A stretch of DNA of 64,000 nt from Benincasa hispida (taxonomy: Eukaryota; Streptophyta; Magnoliopsida; Cucurbitales; Cucurbitaceae), in contig NC_052354.1 in NCBI RefSeq assembly GCF_009727055.1, positions 55,867,373 to 55,931,372 on the forward strand. Direction: 5' to 3'. Below the pieces are notes generated by a model, which searched no databases, was not told the origin of the DNA, and was given only the letters and a program-made list of their open reading frames with translations. Every line of letters begins with the position of its first letter. The first letter of the stretch is position 1. Positions 49,216 to 60,908 of this stretch are shown here, piece after piece. The translations under genes were made by a program, and so were the position numbers.

Positions 49216-52200
49216 TATGTAAAGGGTAACTTCAATTATTCTTAATAAAGTAAAATACCATTTATAAAAAAAATGATTGTTTTTTTTAAATAATTATTAA
49301 ATATTATTTTAAAGTAGAAAACTTCTATTGGTTTCAATTTAATTAAGTGAAAAATGTCCTCCCAATAGTAATTTGGACCAATTTGGTCCATTCATGTTAT
49401 TGAATAGAAATGATAGTTGTAAAAATCAGTAGGCATTTTTTTAATGTACCAACAACTCCAATTCATCCAAAAGAAATCAACAATAACCACTCCAATTGTT
49501 AAATAATAATTTATTTTCTCTTCTTATATAATTGGTATGTTTGAAATACATTAATTTTATAAACTCAAATGGAAATGATTCTAAATTGAGATAGTCAATG
49601 AGATAGGGTGGAATATTTCCAATGTCACACCATTAGAAACTTTAACCTAATAATCATTATATTATACAATATGAATCAAAGTTGTTGAGATGTTAAAATC
49701 AACATTATCTTACGCAACTATACAAACTAAGTCCAGCAAAGCTTGGCTATAAAAATCTGAAAAGAAAGTAATTACAAACTATTTAATAAACATTACTTTT
49801 TAAAAGAGAAATATAATTTAATATAAGAAGTTTTACCTTTTTCAAAAAAGAAAATTTGCCTTTTTATTATAGAAACAAATTCGTAAACTTTTAGTCGTTC
49901 TTGAATTGATTCTCGAATCTTTCATATTAAACCTCACTTAAATCAAGTTGAATAGTTATGCTAACTTATAAATGTCTGATCAAATTAACATATTTGGTGA
50001 GCCATAAATAATGAAGGGATGGCCAAAGAAATAAATGACTTTAAAAAAAAAAATGCTGTCTTGTTTCTGAAACTCTATAGTTCTTTTTAGAAGACAAAAA
50101 ACTTCATTACTTGCCACCCACACCCAACAAAGATTTGGTTCTTATATTATTCTTGATATTTTGGGTGTGGGCTTTAATTTACACCTTTCAAGCTGTCAAA
50201 AGCTCAAACTAATTAAACCAATTCTTCAATCATTTTGAGTCTTACCTTTCTTTCTTTTTTTTCTCCACTCTCAAGTTTCTTATGATTTCCTTCCTCAAAA
50301 CAAAATTTTTTATTCTATTAAATCACTCCCAAATTTAATATACCTTAATTCAATACATGATGTTAAATATTGTTCTGCTAAACTTATTTTTAAAAAAGTT
50401 ATTATAATTTACAATTCTTTTTACAATACAGTCTTTTTTAAAAATTAAAATTTTAAAAAAAACTCAATACGTAATTTACCAATAGTGTATGTGGCCTCAA
50501 AGGCAAATACTTGTTATTATAAATGCACATCTAAAAAAAACAAAAATTAATAAATAAGGCCTCATATCGTAATTATTTTGATTTTTTATTTTTATTTTTG
50601 AAAATTAAGTGTACAGATACTATTTTTCACCTCCATATTTCTTCATTTGCTATCTACTTTTTACTAGTGGTTTAAAAAATTAAGATAGATTTTGAAAACT
50701 AAAAAAATAGCTTTTAAAAACTTGTTTTTGCTTTTGAAATTTGGCTAAGAATTCGACCATTGTACTTAAAAAAATGCAATTCATTGGAAATAAATAAGAC
50801 ATATGTTTAATTTTCAAAAACAAAAAAATGAAAAACGAAATGGTTATCAAAGAAGTCCAAGATTTTTTAAAAACAAATATGAATTTGTAAGGCAAAAACA
50901 TGATTTAAAACCAAAATCTTAGGATTTGTTTGGATTAACTTAAGAAAAAAAATGTTTTTCAAAAAACTCATTTTTATTTAAATACTTTTGATAAAAATCG
51001 ATTAAAATATATTTAAAAAAATTATTTTGAGTGGTTGTCAAAAACTTCAATTTCTTTCAAAATAATTTTATTTTTTAAAAATTAAATACTTTAAAATGTA
51101 TTTCAAACATCCCCACAACCTTTTCAAAATATATTATTGACATTTCATATCGTACATAGGATCAAATATTTATACAGAATTGGAGTGAAAGATGATACAA
51201 AGTATAAACGACCCCTTACAAATAGACATTTTTCCTATTAGACTTGAAAACTTAAAGTTCTCGAAATGAATCTGAATATAAGAATTTTCATAATATTAAT
51301 GAGTGGTTTAAAATATAATTTAGAGCAATCTTGTAGCCCTCCTTTCCCTTTCATATCCTTAATGGTTTTGAAAAGTATATATTGTATTAGGGCAAATTGG
51401 TGAGCATGTTCCAATGATTGTCAAACTTTATAATAATCTTCTTCGCATTATCCATGGGAATGGAAAGGAAGCCATTAGCCAACCGAGTTCGACAAACCAG
51501 CTAGACAAAGACAGAGCACTGACAGAAAAGATCGAGAAGGGAATAATAAATAATAATATTACCAACCATATCACAAGAAAAAAATATATATTTATTTGAA
51601 AGAAAAACAAATAAATTACAAGTGAATAAAATTTTAGACTTGTGTCTAACAAAAACTTCAATTTTCAAAAGTATTCGATAGATTTACAAGTTTTAAATTT
51701 TATGTTTAATATATATTTTTTAATATAATAAAAATTGGAGCCTTCCAACCACAAGTTTCTTGGTCTCTAACACATAAAGGTATGTTAATTTCTTTTGATT
51801 TTTTAACAAACAAAATTGTTTGTCAAATTTTGAAACTTTGTCAATGTAATAAGAACTTATTAGACATGAAATTAATTTTGAAAATTTTAATATAATAAAA
51901 ATTTATTACAAACAAAATTGATGTCTATTGGTAATTGACATGTAATTATTCCTATAAGGACACAAGTTCAAATCTTCTTATCCATATTTTCGTATTGAAA
52001 AATGACACGAATTAAGAATGTGGATGGTCCAACCCGCTCTTAGAGGTTGATTCTGATTCACTGGAACTAGAAGTCATCAATCTCATTCCTCTCTATCTAA
52101 AATTTAGATTTTTGCAAATGATATTATTTTATTGGTAAATTTATTAATGCTTTGTGTTTTTGTCATGTTCCCAAGTGGTGAATAGAGTTGTTCATGCTTT

Positions 52201-52385
52201 GTAGTTTTAACATCCTCTTAGAGTAATATTCTTGATTTGAATTTTTTTTTTTTCAGATAGTATTATCCCGTTCTTGATAAGGAGGTCACGTTATAATTTC
52301 TCTTGATGTTTATGTTAACCTAAGAAAAAATCAAACCCTATTAAATATGGACTAAATTTATAATTCAACAATAGTAAATTTAAGG
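49216..52385. other. AT-rich intergenic DNA
   Basis: No gene supported. Includes a copy of the dispersed repeat (50590-50790). A short mixed-composition stretch at 51360-51560 holds a 61-codon ORF (51414-51599) with no recognisable domain. The rest is A/T-rich low complexity. Confidence 0.6.
50590..50790 (+). repeat. Dispersed AT-rich repeat, copy 2
   Basis: Resembles 940-1100: the same order of TATTTCTTCATTTG, CTATCTA, GTGGTTTAAAAA, TTTTGAAAACTAAAAA, AAAAACTTGTTTTTG and CCATTGTACTTAAAAAA. Confidence 0.65.
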
Positions 52386-52389
52386 TTTA

Positions 52390-52885
52390 GATCCTACTTT
52401 GATCTCTAAACTTTGATTATTGTTCTATTTTGGTCCTTAAACTTTTAAAAATGTTTGTTTTAGTCCATGAACTTTTAAAAAATGCTTACTTTGGTCTTTA
52501 CTATTAAAATTTTGTCACTTCTTAACAAGATAGCCAAATGACTTGTGTTTCTTGATAACTAAGCTACCAAATAAGTTAACCACACTAAAAAACCTACGGT
52601 TTCAATCTTAAATAAGATGGTAAAGTGATTTTGTATTGAAAACGGTGGTAAAGTGAAAGTAACTTTTCATTCAAGATTTTGGTCGTTCACTATTTTGGTG
52701 CATCGGTAATTAACATTTTACTTCATATTCATCTTATTAGACATATTTAGAGTCTAAAAATATATTTTGCCTCACATTTCCATTTAAGTTTTAACAAAAT
52801 TTTAACTATAAGAATTAAAATAAATACTTTTGGGAACTAAAACGAATATATTTAAAGTTTAAGGACTAGAATAGAAATTTATTTA
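52390..52885. repeat. Foldback MITE-like element
   Basis: Left arm (TTTGATCTCTAAACTTTGAT, TCTATTTTGGTCCTTAAACT, GTTTTAGTCCATGAACTTTT) is matched in inverse by 52795-52885 (AACTAAAACGAATATATTTA, AAAGTTTAAGGACTAGAATA). The middle is unrelated AT-rich sequence. Confidence 0.65.
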
Positions 52886-53160
52886 TTCTTTTTTCTTAAA
52901 ACACTTCATATATATATATATATGTGGAAGGGTTTCGTGTTGGAAATGGAAGATTGAGGAGGGTTTGCGGCGTACGCGTTTACAACGAATACAAAGAATT
53001 GTGTCGTGTGCTGGTGGTTTCTGGTCTGTTTATTGGTTCGGTTCTGAGTATTTAAAGAGGTTGTTTGGTAATCTAATCTAATAATGTTGGAAAACGTTTT
53101 GATTTTGTGTTTTTTTTGGCCTCATTTCAATAATAAACTTGTTCTCTCTCTCTCTCTCTT
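52886..53160. other. Less AT-rich island between repeats
   Basis: 52930-53060 is clearly richer in GC than its surroundings and is followed by AATAATAAAC and a (CT)n run (53140-53160). It looks like the 3' end of a transcript or a gene fragment, but no frame stays open and no protein is recognised. A (TA)n run precedes it (52909-52922). Confidence 0.35.
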
Positions 53161-55219
53161 TCCTTCTTCATTTTAAAATTTGTATTAAATATTTAAATAA
53201 TTTTCTTTCATGACTTTTTCAAAATTTAAACTCTCTTTAATTTCTTTTTAAAAAATTATATACAAGTTATGTATGAAACATTCATGTGTGTTTCTATTTG
53301 TTACAAAGTAGAAATGTAAGTTTTTTCTCCCAAAGTTATATGTTAAATTAACACAAAGATTTAATAGAATTCAAGTTGGCACCAATTCACTTCCATTAAC
53401 ACTAATGAACGATTTTTTTTTTAATATAATAGGAGAGAAAAATTTGAACTATATATCTTTTTATCACTAATACATATCATATGTTGGTTGAGTTATACTC
53501 GTTGTGACACTAATAAACAATAAATTAGTATCTTCCTGATCAAAACACAAATTACTCATTTGACTTTATTTTCTTCCAAAAAAAAAAAAAAAGAATTGCT
53601 CTATGTTTATAAGAAAAAAAAAAGAATTTATGAAAGTTAACATTAAGACAAATTGTGTGTCTTAAAGGCTAAAATAGTCTTCTTGGCGACCTATTCCACG
53701 CAGTTCTACAACTTGTTGTTTAGGTACAAACAACAATATTATAATTTATAAAATAAGAAATATAGCTCTTCCCACCCATAATAATATGTAATTGTTTTTT
53801 TATTAATTTTGTTGAGAATATTATTTGTTCCCCTAAAATGAATTGCCTTGCATGTTCTTTAAATATACGTGGCAAAAGTGTTTGAAAACCATGTGTTTTG
53901 TCCATTCATATGAATATTAAATGAAATATAACACCAACATTTATAAGATCAACAATTGTCTCGTATTATTAATATAATAGACAAATAACATGATGATGAA
54001 CTTTGTCACACATTTATGATTAGTTATTAGGAAACTAGACAAAAATAGTGTCAACAATGTTATTCAATGTGAATGTGATCGAGAATATATTGAATTTGTG
54101 TAGGTATAACAAATTGTATGTCAAGTTTGTTAGTTGTTGTAGTTGTTGCCAAAATCTTAAATTCACCTCAAATGTTTGGCTTTGTTTTATTTATTTAATT
54201 TTTAATTCAACTTTACTAACATATGGGTGAGAATTCAAAATTTTTAATCTTTTTAATTCAATATATAATGTCTTGATCAGTTAAATTATGCTCAAATTGA
54301 TTATTAATGTGTTTGAATTTAGCGGTTAGATTTTCGTAAATATAGGATTATGAAAAAAATATGTAGTTTGATTTGGTGATTAAGTTTGTTAATCATTGAC
54401 CATAAAATCATTATTAATTCTTATATTTTACATTCTATGAACTATAAACTAAATATACCTTACACAAATTTAAGTTTCTCTAGTTCTCTTCTGTTACATG
54501 ATTTAAATATCAACTTCATCGATATAAGCTATACATTTTTAATTAATAATTCAATATTTCAATATCATATCTTATCATTATGTTATTGATCGAGATGACA
54601 TATTGATAAAAATATAGTATAATCGAATAATTATGTCATCTATTTGTTCTCTTAAAAGTTGAAAGTTTTAATTATCATTCTCTATGGTAAATTATAAAAT
54701 TAAAAATTTTAAAAAATATATATATATATATTGAGCCACCACGTGGCAGCTGATTAGCTAGTTCATTTGTTACATATTGTCCGGGGGCATGCTGCCAATC
54801 AATCAATAATTTAAATCCGGGCTAAAATTTTCATTAAATTGAATAAATTATTTTTGAGAAATGCAAAATCGCACATGGCTTAAGAAAGTGAGATCATTAT
54901 TTGGGAACTTTATTCTTTTAAATGTTTTATGTCTTTAAAAAAAATTGAATAAAAATTTATGCTTTATTTAGCTTTTCCTACGGCCGAAAAATGCAATTTT
55001 CCGTGCTTTCATTTGTTGAACTAAGAAATTTTTTTTGAAAAATATAATCGTTGAGTTTTATTTTTATTTTTTTTTAAAAAAATCATTTACATATTTAAGA
55101 AAATATAACATTTCAGACAACATTGATATTTTCTTGTTTTCTTCATTATTATAATTCTTGAAGTAATTGTTCATATTCAATTATGAACATTGTTATGTCA
55201 ATGCTTAATAACTTCTAAA

Positions 55220-55262
<43 letters not shown>

Positions 55263-57212
55263 CATACATTATAAGAAGAAAAATCATTCAGACAATTTTT
55301 TTTTCAAAATATACATATGAGTGACAATATTTTATCGTAAGTGTATTTTCTATAAAATAAAAAAAGAACTACAATTTTACAAATATTTTTATAGCTCATA
55401 TTTTGATATATAATTTATGTTTGGTCAATATTTGAAAGTATTAAAATTGTGGAAGATAAATAATATTTTTCTTACAATAAATAACCCTCTTTTTTCTTAA
55501 AAAAAACTTAAAAATAAATTGATTATCAAATAAATAGTTTTTTTTTCCCTTTTGACGGAGTGCAGGAATCCAACCTTTAATTTAAAGTTCATAATATAAA
55601 TATTATATCAATTAAATTATATTGAATTTAGCTAATATTTTTTTTCTACGAGTAATGAAATAGCTATTTTCTATTTTAAATATACTCATTTGATTTTAAT
55701 TCTAAATAAAATAAATATATTTTTTGAAACAACGATTGAATATATATGCTCGATTGTTTTTAATCCAGGTAATCTTAACCATTTAAAATGACACCCAAAA
55801 TGATCAATTTCTCTGAACCCAAGTTTTTTGCACAAATTTAACAAATCTACGGGATATAATAAAATTAAACAAAAATTCATCCCAGAAAAAGGGTTATTTT
55901 GTCCTCAAAAGGAAAAGAAAGAACTAAAATTAGAGATGAAAGAAATGGCCGGCTTGGGAATTATTTTGTTTTGATTTTTTTTTTCTTTTTGGTGAATTCT
56001 CCAACAAATGTTGATATATTTATACTTTACCAAACTATTAATTTAACCTTCAGCTTACTTGATTTGGATTTACATTAATAACGATAACAACAATCAGAAC
56101 AATATTAACGAATATCAATGTTCGCCTTTTTTTAAAAAAAAAAAAATACCAATTTGGATAGTATACTTTAGATTTCATCCAATTTTAATTAATATATTTT
56201 CAAATATAGTGTTTACTTTCAATACATCTTAAAAAATTATTTTAAATTTTTGTTTTTTATTTAATTGGTTAAGTAATAATTATAATTTATGTGGAAGAAA
56301 AAAATACAATGGAAATATTTTCTTATCTTTTTAGAAAAAAAAACAAACTCATAGGGTCTTTTTTTTTTTTTTTTTTAATAAGTGTAACCGATAAATTTGA
56401 GCATTTAAAAATGAAGTATTTTTGTAAGAAATTTTAAAAATAAAGTGTTTAAACAAATAAAAATGACGAAAATAATATTTTTTGAAATGATTTTGTTGGA
56501 ATAATATGTTTGAATTAAGGAATGCGGTGCGGAAGGACCAAACTTGAATACCACTATGCAAGAATTTTTGTGGTCCAATTAAGGTTGACCCCACAACATG
56601 GGTCGTGGGTCCCACATTAAGTGCTTCACCATTTTTGCTTTCGTGATCGGCCCCAAATACTTTTCGCTCGTTGGAAAGGATTTTGAAATCGTTTTTAATC
56701 GGTTCAAAATCAATTCAAATGTAGCTTTAATCGAACACAATAAATTTAATATTTAGTTTTAATTTTTATAATATTAAAATTAATTCGAAATTATTTAAAA
56801 TATATTTTAGAGTAATGTTTAAAAATGTTAAAATTGATTTTGACTATTTTATAATCACTCTCAAACATCCTTTATTCAATTTTATTAGTCATAGTTTCAA
56901 TAGATTTTTAGTTTAATCTCTTTAAGTTAATTTATTAAAATTGATTAAATAATGATAATAAATTTCAGGAAAGAAAGTATAATATGTGAATATTTTTTTT
57001 TAGTAAAATACTAATAAATAATAAAAAAGAATAAGTTTGTAGTAGATACTATAATTAAGATTTTTTAAAAGTACGACAATTAAAATTAGAGCGTTAAAGA
57101 GGCTAAAATCAAACATGTCCCAAAATATAAGATGGTATTTTAAGTTTTTTTTTTCCTTTCAATCATAAAATAGTGTAAAATTCGGAAGAAATAAAAAGAG
57201 AAAAGAAAATAA
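53161..57212. other. AT-rich intergenic DNA
   Basis: No gene supported. Has a (TAA)n microsatellite at about 55223-55253 and many homopolymer runs. Two short less AT-rich islands: 54733-54800, with the palindromic G-box CCACGTGG (54739-54746), and 56515-56670, with GTGGGTCCCAC, a TCP-type site. Neither adjoins a recognisable gene. Small ORFs here (for example 53720-53905 -, 54048-54230 +) are chance readings. Confidence 0.6.
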
Positions 57213-57798
57213 TACCTTTTTAGTCTCTAAATTTTGACTCTAGTTTTTATTTGGTCTTTATGTTTTAAAAGGTTACACATTTAGTTTTTTAAGTTTTGTG
57301 TTTTGTTTCAATTTAGTATCTAAGTTTCAAAATGTTGCATTTTATCATTGAAATTTGAGTTTTGTTCCAATATGGTCCTTAGGTTTCAAGATTTTATATT
57401 TTTAACCTCAATGTTTTCTTAAATACTCAATTTCAGTCATTGACAACAATTTCTATTAATTAATAAAAAATTATCATTAAGGGAAATTTTAAATTTAACT
57501 TTAAAAGTGATAAAAATAGTGAAATTAATTAATAATAATTATTTGCACGATTTTTAATTTATTAACATAAATTAATTCTAAAGACAAAAAGTGAGTAATT
57601 AGTGAAAAATCAATGTTAAAAGTTTAAATCTTGAAATATAGGGATCAAATCGAAACAAAACTCAAATGTCAGATAAAAATGTAGTATTTTGAAATATATG
57701 ATTAAATTAAAATTGAACTCAAAATTTAATGATTAAATGTACAATATTTTGAAATATAAAGATAACGGATATTAAAATCTAGAGATAAAAAAGTACTT
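57213..57798. repeat. Long foldback MITE with ~200-bp arms
   Basis: Left arm 57215-57430 (TTTAGTCTCTAAATTTTGAC ... GAAATTTGAGTTTTGTTCCA ... GGTTTCAAGATTT) and right arm 57600-57797, read in inverse (TTATCTCTAGATTTTA ... GACATTTGAGTTTTGTTTCG ... ATTTCAAGATTT), align over most of their length. Each arm is itself about three ~65-bp units. It has no coding capacity, so it is either a non-autonomous DNA transposon or a palindromic repeat. Confidence 0.75.
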
Positions 57799-58429
57799 GT
57801 TGGAAGAGAAAAATGGTAACTATTTTCGGTAAGAATTAATGTTATTTGCATTTAACGTGATAGTTGGTGGTTTCATTAAATGAAATTGTAATTTCTTTTA
57901 AAAGAAAGGTATTTAATGAACTTGGCTCCACCTTACTTCAATATGGCAAATTGAAGTTGAACCTCCTAAATGCATTAATAGATATGGTAATATTATTCGT
58001 TACTTATTTTTACCATAATGGATGAAATCTTCGATTCTACTTTTTCGAACTAAAAATGATTATATAAAACCAGATAGTATTTTCTTTCTTGTATAATTTA
58101 TAGTTGAAAAATGGTTATTATGCTTAATACAAAAATTATGAATGTAAATGAGTGGATTTGACTGTTTTTTTTAGGGAAAAAAATCCTAAGTGCAAGCTAG
58201 CACCCAATACAAATGTGCAATGTGGTATTTTTCTTTTTTTCTTTAAAACTATTTTTTAAAAAAAAAAAAATCTTTATAGACAATGGAGAGGGGAATATGA
58301 GTTTAAAGTTGCATCTAATCATTGTTTTTTTTTTTTTTTTCCATTTAAATCCAAATTGACATTGAGTTGAATAACTCACAAAATCAACCAAACCAAAAAT
58401 GACATGTTAGTTGAAACTAAGGTGATTTA
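57799..58429. other. AT-rich spacer
   Basis: No gene. Homopolymer T- and A-runs near 58220-58270 and 58323-58340. Confidence 0.5.
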
Positions 58430-59480
58430 TGATGTAGAACACAAATATTTCGTAGATAGTCATGACAATCAAATAAACAACAAATAAAGTACCAACAGCT
58501 AAATGAATAGATAACACACAAAGTTTGGTAACCCAGTTCGATGATATACCACCTACATCCGAGGGGTGTTGTATCTAAGAAAGATAAATGCATTAATATA
58601 AAAAGTCAAACATTTACAACATTGTACTTATCTATATAGTCAAAATCATTACAGTGACACCCACGAAGTCTAATTTATATTTATCACTTAGACTCCCTTT
58701 AGATGAGAGACTCACTCTCAATGGAAACTTATGCACCTCTTAATTATGCGAGTATTAATGATAAATCACTTAGATTCCCCCTAAGTGTGAGAAACCTTCT
58801 CAACGATATTTTATCTTTCCAATATCAAATGATGCTTGCGTCACTTTATGAACTTAGACTCCTCCTAAGTTGGAGAACTCCTTTTTTGTTGACGATTCCT
58901 TAGGATTCTCCTAAGGATGAGAGCTCCTTCTCAATGAACAATGTCTTATGAACTCCCCAAGAGTTAGAACTCCTTCACAACTTTCGTTACTTTTAGGCTC
59001 ACCTATGGCCAAAAACTCTTCTAAAGATTGCTTCTAATATCTTAAGAACAAGAATCTAACAAGCCACCTAATAACCCTCAACTTCTTGATTCACAACAAC
59101 TATTAGTATGGAGAGCTTTGGTGAAGACTAAGAAAACACAACTATGCTCAAATTTTATCATGCGTCTAACAAGACTATCTTGCCCTTAAATAGCACAGCG
59201 GAAAGACGGAAAATATCTCCATGCAAATTCAAAAAATCATGAAAAAGAAAAGTCGCAGAAAATAAAACGTTGTTTGTTTCAAATAAGAAAAGAAATATTC
59301 TACAAAATTAGCATATTGTGAAATATCCTCAGAAAAATATTATGAGACATCACCAAAATAACTTAAGGAACAAATTTCAGAAATCTTAGATAAATATAAA
59401 GCCAATAACACATTTGTAACAAGTAGATATACCTTTTTTAGTTTTATAGTTGACATAAGTGAATAAAAACATTTATTGTT
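58430..59480. mobile_element. Retroelement-like non-coding sequence with hairpin repeats
   Basis: Contains TTTGGTAACCCAGTTCGATG and ATACCACCTACATCCGAGGG (about 58525-58567), a phrase of a kind common in plant retrotransposon leaders and LTRs, followed by a diverged tandem repeat with small inverted repeats (58685-58950). No open protein frame of length. The element type and ends are not determined. Confidence 0.4.
58685..58950 (+). repeat. Diverged tandem repeat with covarying hairpins
   Basis: Four units of about 60-85 bp. Three hold a perfect short inverted repeat whose arms differ between units but stay complementary: CACTTAG/CTAAGTG (58767-58787), AACTTAG/CTAAGTT (58851-58871) and TCCTTAGG/CCTAAGGA (58897-58917). 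Loops are 7, 7 and 5 bases. The first unit (58685-58705) has a decayed version. Each is followed by a GAG...CTTCTCAA-like phrase. Confidence 0.75.
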
Positions 59481-59689
59481 CCAATCAAACCAATGGGGGG
59501 TTTTTAATTTAAATAAATAAATCTATTTTTGGCTTGCCTCTATAACATAGGTGTTTTTAAAAATAAAAATAAAACACCCATACAAATGTCAAACACAACT
59601 AAATTCACATGTGAAAATAGTATTTATAAATTAAAATTTTAAAAACTAAATACATATCATATGTAACTTTTGATTTCAAAATTCTCTCT

Positions 59690-60903
59690 CATACTATTTT
59701 TAACTTCTATAATTATAGTCATACTCATTCGATGAAATGAATGCTAATTGTTGATTTATAACACATTGTTCTGTCTACTCGAATCCAAGTGTAAGTTCAA
59801 CTAGAGTCCCGGTGAGTCCAGGGTCGAACTCAGGGATTGCTTTGTAAGTATGCATTGAAAATTACTGCTTCGATCTTGACACACCTAAATTACTAAATGA
59901 ATGATGAGTTGGTTTATGCTATTCTAACGCTAAGGTTGGTTAAACGACAAACGCGATGGATAATACAATCTATGTGAGACAGTCTGTGCGATTAATGCTA
60001 AATTTGAATGGATAGAAGTATGGTTGAGAAGAATACTCACTAACATTCCTAAGTAAAATGCATAGATCATGCGTTCAAGCAGATCACTCGAAATTATAAC
60101 CTACATCTTTCGGTGCACAGAGCCACAATATCCTATCTCTATGATGCATGCGATGAGTGTTTATTGCAAGAGATATTTCTTTATTTCCAAAGGAGCTCTC
60201 TTTTTGTTTTATGAAATCGAAACCCTTAGTTCTTCCAAACCTATGTTTAATCCACTCAGCATAATATTTCAATTTGTTCAAGTATTCAATAAATATGCAT
60301 AAAACAAATCGAACACATAATTTTATGTTTTTACTTAGTTCCTGTTAGCTAAATGCTTCTCAACCCATAAGTGATTTAGTTGCTCATGATGATGATAACA
60401 AGGCTGGATAAATGATGAGCCAAATATGCATTCATATTGGTAAAAGATGTTTCTCAACATTATACGATACAATTACAGCTAAGATAAAGGAAGAATAGAG
60501 AAAAAAGGTTAAGTCGTGGTGTGCAATCTTTTGCCTCCTCCGGCTTTTCAATGACTGCTTTGCTTAGATTGTGTTGAAGACGATGGTCCTCTTCTGTTTC
60601 CAAGGAGAACCTAAACTCTTACTTAAGGTTCACAAATGGTTCGAAAGAGAAGTAAGGATTTTGATTGAGTTTTCTCCAATTTATTGGTTCTCTTCCTCTC
60701 TTTTGTTTTTCTAGATCCTCTCTTCTGTTCTATATTCTTACATGACATTCTTTTGGAGTATTTATAGGCAACCAGAGGCAACTTATTTTCTCTCACTAAT
60801 GATTGTGTTGATAAGGCGCATTAAATGTCATACCCTGATGCATCGCCTGCTGCGCGTCAAAAGTTCATTAGTTTTGCCATGAAATTTTCTTATCAGCTAC
60901 CAA
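59690..60903. mobile_element. Retroelement-like non-coding sequence, host of the solo LTR (left)
   Basis: Mixed-composition sequence with GGTCGAACTCAGGGATTGCT (59823-59842), a phrase seen in the non-coding part of plant retroelements, and no long ORF. It runs up to the target site of the solo LTR at 60909 and seems to resume at 62963. Family not determined. Confidence 0.35.
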
Positions 60904-60908
60904 CTTGT

